This document shows, piece after piece, positions 6,378-11,152 of a stretch of 11,152 nucleotides of DNA; positions within the stretch are counted from its first letter, which is position 1, and each line of letters starts with the position of its first letter. The stretch is from DATLZC01 sp037444005. GTDB lineage: Bacteria; Chloroflexota; Dehalococcoidia; DSTF01; JACRBR01. Both the position numbers and the translations under genes were made by a program. Where the stretch lies: contig JBBING010000077.1 in the NCBI GenBank assembly GCA_037444005.1, positions 1 through 11,152 of the forward strand, in the 5' to 3' direction. The notes under the pieces were generated by a model. That model saw only the letters and a program-made list of their open reading frames with translations, was not told the origin of the DNA and did no database searches.

Positions 6378-6938
6378 CTATGGCATGATCATGAACACTT
6401 CACCCGTCTCCACCCTGTAAAGCCAGCCGAAGTCACCCTCGCACGGCGTGTCCAGGACCACCTCCGTGACGACCGGAGGCATCTTAGGCTCCACCGTTAG
6501 CGTTTCGTAGTTCGGCACGTTGAGGGTCGCACGTGCGCGTTCGAACCAGGGGCACCCGTCGCCCCGGTCAGGGATGAAGTACTTGCCATTGGCGTCCACC
6601 ATGATTTCCGCCGCCGTCGGAATGTCGCGCCGCGGCTGAAGGGGAATCTTCGTGGGTAGCGCCGTGGGCGCTGCCGCTTGGGCAGTGGGCGAAAGTGGCG
6701 CCGCCGTCGGCTCGGGCGCCGCCGTTGGCGTCGGCGCTGGAGTGTCGGTAGGGCGGGGCGTGGCCGTAGAGGTGGCAGCGGCCGTCGGGCTAATCGCCAG
6801 CGCCTGCTACGTGGGCGAGGCGCCGTCCTCGAACGCGCGCGCCAGGTAGAAGCTCCCGATGCCCGCGCCCGCGACGACGGCCAACCCGACGGCGATGCGG
6901 AACCCACCGGTGCGGCGAACGTCTCGGCGATTTGGCAC
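6378..6938 (-). pseudogene. Membrane-anchored Pro/Thr/Ala-stalk protein interrupted by an in-frame TAG
   Basis: From a GTG at 6938, 3 nt after the upstream stop, the frame encodes a basic N-terminus (PNRRDVRR), one transmembrane helix (about residues 15-33) and a short tail ending GASPT. It then meets TAG at 6809-6807. The same frame continues for 142 more codons without another stop. That stretch holds a low-complexity Pro/Thr/Ala stalk and a C-terminal domain (about 113-186) containing GKYFIPDRGDGCPWF and ending in VFMIMP. The two halves form a coherent anchored surface protein, so the TAG looks like a C-to-T change of a Gln codon (the next codon is CAG). An ATG at 6602 could restart only the last 74 residues and has a weak ribosome site. 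Recent nonsense mutation, readthrough and sequencing error are all possible. The C-terminal domain is not recognised. Confidence 0.7.
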
Positions 6939-6941
6939 CCC

Positions 6942-7634
6942 TCAACTGCCTTCTTCCCAGGTGAATACCCGGGTGCGGTTCGTGGCCGAGTTGTTCGTGT
7001 AGGATTTGCACTCGCGGGGATCGTTGTCCCAGAAGCAGTAATCCCCGCTTGGGTAGCTCGTATTTATGGTCTCCGACACGTTGGGGGTAGCGTCCCAAAC
7101 TTCGTCTGGCACGTGTTCCTCGTGCACATGCTTCCAACTGCCCGGGCAGCCATTGTCGTCGATCATGTACCCAATTCTTCTGTTGTTGTACGCCCCGCTT
7201 CCTGACGTGGTAATCGAGAACTGGGATGTAGAGCTCAGGTTCATGTGGAGATAACGGGCTACGGCCCTCAACTGGCCGTTGTACGTCTCGATTACCCAGA
7301 CGTCCATGATGTCGCACATGTAAGGATCCTTTCGGTTTTGTACCGGCTGTCCCCGCAAGCGGTTTGATTCAGTGGGAGAGTTTGACCGCGTGAAATAGCC
7401 CCGGAAGTACACGTTGATAGTACTCGGCGTGTCATCCCAATCAAGGCTGATACCCGTCTCATCCCTTCTGTCACAGGCTGAGGTATGCCACCCGCACGTG
7501 AGTAACGGTGACTCCCCGCTAAGGCCGGAGGGTGGCGTCATCATTACCGAGTAGTACCTCCCTGTACCACCAAAGGCCATCCCGCCGGGGAATGCGATGC
7601 CGAGTAGGGCTCCGACGAGTATGGCTGCGGCCAT
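6942..7634 (-). CDS. Secreted metallopeptidase-like protein (M23, beta-lytic-type motifs)
   Basis: The product has 230 residues from the ATG. The N-terminus is a hydrophobic signal-like segment ending near MAFG. The likely M23 zinc-peptidase residues can be picked out in order: TCGWH50, GISLD65W, ARYLH130M and KH169VH171. This resembles the H...SLD, Y-x-H and HxH pattern of beta-lytic-type M23 enzymes that cleave peptidoglycan cross-links. Six cysteines could form disulfides. GGAGG (7659-7655) is 19 nt before this ATG but only 8 nt before an in-frame ATT at 7646. An ATT start would add MSRL and give the signal peptide its missing positive charge, so translation may begin at 7646. The gene is clearly less GC-rich than its neighbours and uses codons such as AGA, suggesting acquisition. 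The M23 assignment is from motifs only; an inactive or different beta-sheet protein is possible. Confidence 0.72.
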   Translation of the reverse strand: MAAAILVGALLGIAFPGGMAFGGTGRYYSVMMTPPSGLSGESPLLTCGWHTSACDRRDETGISLDWDDTPSTINVYFRGYFTRSNSPTESNRLRGQPVQNRKDPYMCDIMDVWVIETYNGQLRAVARYLHMNLSSTSQFSITTSGSGAYNNRRIGYMIDDNGCPGSWKHVHEEHVPDEVWDATPNVSETINTSYPSGDYCFWDNDPRECKSYTNNSATNRTRVFTWEEGS

Positions 7635-7664
7635 CAGCCGAGAAATGGCAACACCCTCCGTCCC

Positions 7665-8372
7665 CTACTTCTTGGTGGCTCGCGCGACGAGTTCGGCGAG
7701 GGCAAGGAGGTCGTCCCGCGAGAGATTTGCGGCGGCGATGAAGGTCATGCCGAACGGTTCGGGAAAGAACACGGCAGAGCGGGAGGCCAGCCCATCGGGG
7801 GTCATGGGCTCGATCAATGCAGCCTTGCGTCCTCCAATGACGGTTGAACGAGCCCGGTACGCGGCGACATCCCAGCCATCCGTAGACGTGAGTATGGTCC
7901 TACCTATCACGATGTCGGAGGTCATGCCGTTCGTACCCCGGTAGGCGTAGTCCCACCGCGCTGCGTATACGGTGCCGTCGCACGCGACGACGCCTGTGTC
8001 TAGGCTGTCCTCCCGCAGCACGAACGTGGAGGGAAGATCGAGCTCGAGCGCCAGCACGCCGGCTTGTGCCGGGGGCACTTCGACGGTCGCAGTACCCTCC
8101 GGACAGACCTCGTCGTACGTCACGTACTGGGGTGGGACGGGGACGCCGGGTGGGCCGATGAAAATCCCAGAGACGTCTCCCGCGAACCGTGGCGCCCGGC
8201 GTTCCTGCTCGAAGACGGACTCGGGCGGCGGGACGATGCCATCTTGACCTTGAGCCTCCACGAACACCCGATCCACGAGCAGGCGCACACCGAAGAACGT
8301 CCCGGCCCCCAGGGCCGCAATCGCTGCAAGTAGCGCGAACATCCGCGTTCGGGTGCGGAAGATGGACAGCAT
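7665..8372 (-). CDS. Membrane-anchored extracytoplasmic protein of unknown function
   Basis: This 235-residue protein has a basic N-terminus (FRTRTR), one transmembrane helix (about 11-33) and an exported remainder. A Pro/Glu linker (48-62) leads to a domain with two cysteines (C90 and C131) that could pair. The C-terminal part (about 175-232) reads as strands followed by a helix (FFPEPFGMTFIAAANLSRDDLLALAELVARA). That arrangement is loosely like small exported domains of the DUF4367 kind, but I cannot assign it. The anchor layout parallels that of the amber-interrupted gene downstream. It is the first gene of a tight minus-strand operon, and its stop lies 18-30 nt before the peptidase-like gene. 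The ribosome site (AGGGA) is weak. Confidence 0.75.
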   Translation of the reverse strand: MLSIFRTRTRMFALLAAIAALGAGTFFGVRLLVDRVFVEAQGQDGIVPPPESVFEQERRAPRFAGDVSGIFIGPPGVPVPPQYVTYDEVCPEGTATVEVPPAQAGVLALELDLPSTFVLREDSLDTGVVACDGTVYAARWDYAYRGTNGMTSDIVIGRTILTSTDGWDVAAYRARSTVIGGRKAALIEPMTPDGLASRSAVFFPEPFGMTFIAAANLSRDDLLALAELVARATKK

Positions 8373-8406
8373 GGGGCTTGGTCCCTGCTCGACCCCCGCC
8401 GGCGCG

Positions 8407-8490
8407 GGCGGCCGTCAGGATCAGTATGCAGCATGCTGTCAAGCGCACGCGCCCTCATCCGAAGCGAAGGCGGGCGCGCGGACGGCCGCC
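8407..8490. promoter_or_regulatory. Inverted repeat flanking a palindrome, with a TTGACA hexamer
   Basis: GGCGGCCGTC (8407-8416) and GACGGCCGCC (8481-8490) are exact reverse complements. Between them lies the 10-bp palindrome CAGCATGCTG (8429-8438), and on the minus strand a consensus -35-like TTGACA (8442-8437) abuts it. No good -10 hexamer was found at 16-18 bp. This 158-bp gap separates the FmdB gene from the exported-protein operon, so it must contain either the operon's promoter or the end of the housekeeping transcript. Assignment is tentative. Confidence 0.35.
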
Positions 8491-8530
8491 ACGGCGACGT
8501 CACAGGCGGTCCTTCTCGGGGCGGAGGGCG

Positions 8531-8911
8531 TCAGTTCAGCCGGCGGCGGGTGACGAGGCCGTGCTTGGCCTCTTTCTTCAGCAGCTCTTCCCGCTCGCGG
8601 CGCTCCTCGAGCTCGGCCTTGGTGGGCTTGGGCTTCGGCCGCGGAGGGTTTAGCTCGGGGTGCTCGTTGGGCCGCACCGGGCCGCGGATGGGCTGCTTCA
8701 CTTCCTTGCCCAAGTGCCAGTAGGTGCCTTTGTCGGGGATGCGCCGCGGGTAGCCGTCGCGCATGGTGAAGGCGGTGAACTCCGTGGGCATGATGCGCTG
8801 GCCGTCGCGGTCGCACACCGGACACGGCACGGGGTCGGACGCTTCGCGCATGGGGCGGAGCGCCTCGAAGATGCCGTCGCAGTGCTCGCAGTAGTACTCG
8901 TAGATGGGCAT
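8531..8911 (-). CDS. FmdB-family zinc-ribbon protein
   Basis: The product has 126 residues. The N-terminus MPIYEYYCEHCDGIFE with a second pair PCPVC gives a four-cysteine zinc ribbon (C8, C11, C30, C33), the hallmark of the FmdB/CxxC_CxxC_SSSS regulatory-protein family. A long charged tail (about 90-126, rich in Lys, Arg, Glu and Pro) follows and may bind nucleic acid or ribosomes; that part is inference. The ATG at 8911 has GGGAG about 8 nt upstream. The gene follows recO on the same strand with a 68-bp gap and is probably the last gene of the dnaX-recR-recO transcript. The molecular role of FmdB proteins is poorly defined. Confidence 0.88.
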   Translation of the reverse strand: MPIYEYYCEHCDGIFEALRPMREASDPVPCPVCDRDGQRIMPTEFTAFTMRDGYPRRIPDKGTYWHLGKEVKQPIRGPVRPNEHPELNPPRPKPKPTKAELEERREREELLKKEAKHGLVTRRRLN

Positions 8912-8979
8912 GGGCGCGGCTCCCTGTCCAGCGTCGTGAAGCGACGCCAGTATAGCCCGCGGCGTTCCGGGGGTGAAGG

Positions 8980-9768
8980 CTACTCCGGGGCCGGGACGGG
9001 CGCGCGCCGGACGCGGCGCACCGCGTCGAGGAAGGCGGCGGCGCGCACCTCCTGCTCGAGCACGTACGTCACGTACTCGCGCATGGCGCGCTCGAGCTCG
9101 TCGGCGAGCTCGGGGCGGATGAGGAGCTTCGCCGCCTCGGAGAACGGCGCGCTCTGGAGGACGCGCAGGACCTTGACGGCGTTCGCCGAGAGGGGCCGCA
9201 CGGGCTGGTCGGGCGGGACGCACGCGCGGCAGAGGACGCCGCCAGACGCCGCGCTCCAGTACGTCGCCTCGGGGTCGAGGCGGCCCCGGCAGCCGACACA
9301 GGCCATGAGCTCGGGCTGGAAGCCGAGCTCGCCCAGAAGCGCCATCTCGTAGAAGCGCAGCGCGATCCCCGCGGCCTCGGGACGGGCGGCGACGCGCCGC
9401 AGCGTGTCGAGCAGGAGGCGATACAGGGCGAAGTTCTCCGCGCGGTCCTCGGTGAACCGGTCGAGCAGCTCGGCGGCGTAGAGGGCGGGCCCGAGGCGGT
9501 CGAGGTCGTCGCGGATGGTCTGAAACGATTCGATGGTCTCGGCCTGGGTGATGATGTCGAGGTTGCGGCCCTGGGCGAGCAGGAACGAGGCGTGGGTGAG
9601 AGGCTCGACGTGCCCCGCGAGGCGGCTGCGGGGCCGCCGGACGCCCTTGGCGACGGCGTCGAGCTTGCCGTAGTTCGCGGTGTAGAGCGTGACGATCTTG
9701 TCGGTGTCGCCGAGCTTGCGCTGGCGGAGCACGATGGCGGGGGTCTTGTAGACGCGCGGCCTCGGCAT
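8980..9768 (-). CDS. recO: DNA repair protein RecO
   Basis: This 262-residue protein is close to the usual RecO length. The N-terminal OB-fold begins YKTPAIVLRQRKLGDTDKIVTLYT and continues KLDAVAKGVRRPRSRLAGHVEPLTH, a standard RecO pattern. The helical middle follows. A zinc site is formed by C157-x-x-C160 (CVGC) and C180-x-x-C183 (CRAC), with 'LGFQPEL' before it. RecO anneals single strands and, with RecR, loads RecA onto SSB-coated DNA. The gene lies 21 bp after recR on the same strand, consistent with one functional unit. The intergenic gap contains a 14-bp palindrome overlapping the likely ribosome site. Confidence 0.95.
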   Translation of the reverse strand: MPRPRVYKTPAIVLRQRKLGDTDKIVTLYTANYGKLDAVAKGVRRPRSRLAGHVEPLTHASFLLAQGRNLDIITQAETIESFQTIRDDLDRLGPALYAAELLDRFTEDRAENFALYRLLLDTLRRVAARPEAAGIALRFYEMALLGELGFQPELMACVGCRGRLDPEATYWSAASGGVLCRACVPPDQPVRPLSANAVKVLRVLQSAPFSEAAKLLIRPELADELERAMREYVTYVLEQEVRAAAFLDAVRRVRRAPVPAPE

Positions 9769-9775
9769 GGGCGGT

Positions 9776-9789
9776 CGCCCCGCGGGGCG
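9776..9789. repeat. 14-bp perfect palindrome in the recR-recO gap
   Basis: CGCCCCGCGGGGCG is self-complementary and ends on the base next to the recR stop codon. On the minus strand it lies 7 nt before the recO ATG and includes the only G-rich stretch that could be its ribosome site. It might therefore fold and couple recO translation to recR. The high GC makes chance palindromes common. Confidence 0.3.
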
Positions 9790-10401
9790 TCACACCTCCT
9801 GGCGATGCTCGAGGGCGCGGGCGAGGGTGACGTCGTCGGCGTACTCGAGATCGGCGCCGGCGGGCAGGCCGCGGGCGAGCCGCGTCACGCGGACGTCGAA
9901 CGGCTGGAGCAGTCGGCTCACGTAGAGCGCTGTCGCTTCGCCCTCGAGGTTCGGGTTCGTGGCCATGATGACCTCGCGCACGTCGCCTCCTCGCACGCGG
10001 TCGAGAAGCTCGCGAATCTTGAGCTGCTCGGGGCCGACGCCGTCCATGGGCGAGATGACGCCGTGGAGCACGTGGTAGACGCCGTGGAACTGCCGCGTGC
10101 GCTCGATGGCGAGCACGTCGAGGGGCTCCTCGACGACACAGATGAGGCCGTGGTCGCGCCGGTCGTCGCGGCACAGGCGGCAGGGGTCGACCTCGGTCAC
10201 GTTCTGGCAGACGGTGCAGAGGACGGTCTTCTCCTTGAGCTCAATGATGGCGGCGGCGAGCGCGCGAGCGTCTTCGACGGGCATGCGGAGGAGGTGGTAG
10301 GTGAGGCGCTGAGCGCTCTTGGGGCCGATGCCCGGAAGCTTGTGGAACTCCTCGATGAGGCGGGCCACGGGGGCCGCCGCAGCCGCCAGGGGCTCGTTCA
10401 C
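9790..10401 (-). CDS. recR: Recombination mediator protein RecR
   Basis: The product has 203 residues, close to the typical RecR length of about 200. A helix-hairpin-helix (KLPGIGPKSAQRL, 21-33) is followed by a four-cysteine zinc finger (C62, C65, C74, C77). The Toprim domain starts LICVVEEPLDVLAIE and includes the MATNPNLEGEATALY segment (146-160). RecR forms a ring on DNA and works with RecO to load RecA at gaps. It lies 24 bp downstream of ybaB and 21 bp upstream of recO. The dnaX-ybaB-recR order is widely conserved in bacteria and supports the assignment. Confidence 0.97.
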   Translation of the reverse strand: MNEPLAAAAAPVARLIEEFHKLPGIGPKSAQRLTYHLLRMPVEDARALAAAIIELKEKTVLCTVCQNVTEVDPCRLCRDDRRDHGLICVVEEPLDVLAIERTRQFHGVYHVLHGVISPMDGVGPEQLKIRELLDRVRGGDVREVIMATNPNLEGEATALYVSRLLQPFDVRVTRLARGLPAGADLEYADDVTLARALEHRQEV

Positions 10402-10425
10402 GGGTGCGTCACCTCGGATGGCCGG

Positions 10426-10758
10426 TCACGATTGCGGGAAGGAGAAGCCGCCGGGCGACCCGAGGCCCAGCCCCGCCGCGAGGCCCGCCAGCGCCTGCAT
10501 CTGCATCGCTTGCACCTTCTGGAGCGCCTCGTTCAGCGCCGCGGTCACCAGGTCCTCGAGCATCTCGACGTCGTCGGGGTCGATGACCTCGGGCTTGATC
10601 TTGAGGGACTGCACCTTGAGCGCGCCGTTGACGATGGCGGTGACGGCGCCGCCGCCGGCGGTCCCTTCGGCCGTCTTCTGGCTGAGCTCCTCCTGGGCTT
10701 TCATGACCCGCTCGATCATCTGCTGCGTACGGGCCAATTGATCGCGGTTCATTCCCAT
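10426..10758 (-). CDS. YbaB/EbfC-family nucleoid-associated protein
   Basis: This 110-residue protein begins MGMNRDQLARTQQMIERVMKAQEELSQ, the amphipathic helix of YbaB/EbfC proteins. The central part (GGGAVTAIVNGALKVQSLKIKPEVIDPDDVEMLEDLVTAAL in outline) matches the family core strand-strand-helix with its I-x-P-E-V-x-D-x-x-D signature. The tail is Gly/Met-rich. Family members are dimeric DNA-binding proteins that shape the nucleoid. A TAGGAG ribosome site, 7 nt before the ATG, overlaps the dnaX stop, so the two are co-translated. recR follows after 24 bp. Confidence 0.93.
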   Translation of the reverse strand: MGMNRDQLARTQQMIERVMKAQEELSQKTAEGTAGGGAVTAIVNGALKVQSLKIKPEVIDPDDVEMLEDLVTAALNEALQKVQAMQMQALAGLAAGLGLGSPGGFSFPQS

Positions 10759-10768
10759 GCCTGCGCTC

Positions 10769-11152
10769 CTACTCCCGGGATACGATGCGGGCGCCGTGTT
10801 CCTGGACCAGGCGCTCGATGGTGTGGCCGCCCTTCGGCCTGCGCTCGCTCATGATACACCGCAGCTTCACGGGCTCGCCCAGCACGTTGGCCGCGACCCG
10901 CTCGATGAAGTCCTTCACGGGCGGGGATTCGACCTTGCTCTTGTGCAGGGAATACGTGTCGTAGAAGGCGAGGGTGAGGACGCCGCCCTCGAACGACTCT
11001 ACATAACACGAGCCGTTGATCCAGCCGGCCAGCCGCTTGTCGAGCGCGCTCGCCTCCGCACGGATGCGCTCGATGAGCGACGCATCAGCGGACGGCGCGG
11101 GGGCGGCCGGAGCGGCAGGCCGGGGCGCCGCGGCGTCGCGTTCGGGCGCGGG
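10769..11152 (-). CDS. dnaX: DNA polymerase III subunit gamma/tau, C-terminal part (partial)
   Basis: The 127 C-terminal residues are visible, running in from the right window edge in an open frame. A Pro/Ala linker (APRPAAPAAPAPSA) leads into a compact domain beginning LIERIRAEASALDKRLAGW and ending HGARIVSRE. A short C-terminal domain behind a Pro/Ala linker is typical of tau-type DnaX proteins, which load the sliding clamp and join the polymerase cores. The N-terminal AAA+ module is outside the window. The name rests mainly on position, since dnaX-ybaB-recR is a strongly conserved order, and on the domain style. The stop lies 10 bp before the ybaB start. Confidence 0.78.
   Translation of the reverse strand, partial: PAPERDAAAPRPAAPAAPAPSADASLIERIRAEASALDKRLAGWINGSCYVESFEGGVLTLAFYDTYSLHKSKVESPPVKDFIERVAANVLGEPVKLRCIMSERRPKGGHTIERLVQEHGARIVSRE

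Noticed and set aside
6660..6780. Tandem repeat array or CRISPR in the repetitive GCCG/GTCGGC tract
   Set aside because: The repetition reflects Pro/Thr/Ala codons of the stalk. There are no regularly spaced identical units or spacers.
6652..7205. Plus-strand Gly/Val/Ala-rich frames opposite the stalk of the interrupted gene
   Set aside because: These are the antisense of a Pro/Thr/Ala-rich repeat-like stalk, which automatically yields Gly/Val/Ala runs. No ribosome site or family resemblance was seen.
8912..10174. Extension of the FmdB frame upstream into recO and recR
   Set aside because: The extension reads an alternative frame of recO and recR, giving Arg/Pro-rich nonsense. The FmdB zinc ribbon begins cleanly at an ATG with its own ribosome site at 8911.

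Overview
The window is GC-rich bacterial DNA. I infer Chloroflexota, possibly a Dehalococcoidia or SAR202-like lineage, with moderate-to-low confidence. The grounds are the high GC, the Thr/Pro/Ala-rich stalks on exported proteins, a LysM lipoprotein with a CARDB-like domain, a dnaX-ybaB-recR-recO-fmdB gene string, and a NapC/NirT-type hexaheme cytochrome. No rRNA, tRNA, CRISPR array, insertion sequence or complete mobile element was seen.

Layout. (1) 1-1473, minus strand: a membrane-anchored hexaheme c-type cytochrome that runs off the left edge. (2) 1474-1783: a divergent intergenic region with two sets of inverted repeats. (3) 1784-4751, plus strand: a signalling cluster. It holds a multi-pass NarL-family histidine kinase, its response regulator (4-nt overlap), a second LuxR-type regulator whose receiver has lost the phosphoacceptor Asp, and a tiny two-helix membrane protein that overlaps the second regulator. 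Divergence from the cytochrome suggests redox or respiratory control, but this is inference. (4) 4886-5227, minus strand: a small unknown membrane protein, convergent with (3) across a 12-bp perfect inverted repeat. (5) 5400-6119, plus strand: a LysM plus CARDB-like lipoprotein. (6) 8372 down to 6177, minus strand: a tight operon of exported or membrane-anchored proteins. It comprises an anchored unknown protein, a secreted metallopeptidase-like protein with M23/beta-lytic-type motifs and a probable ATT start, an anchored protein interrupted by an in-frame amber codon, and a 60-codon signal-peptide ORF. The middle of this operon is visibly less GC-rich than its flanks and looks acquired. (7) 11152 down to 8531, minus strand: the housekeeping string dnaX (3' part), ybaB/ebfC, recR, recO and an FmdB-type zinc-ribbon gene, covering replication clamp loading and RecOR recombinational repair.

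The housekeeping block is ordinary. The parts worth a second look are the signalling cluster with its degenerate receiver and divergent cytochrome promoter region, and the lower-GC operon of exported proteins with the amber-interrupted gene.
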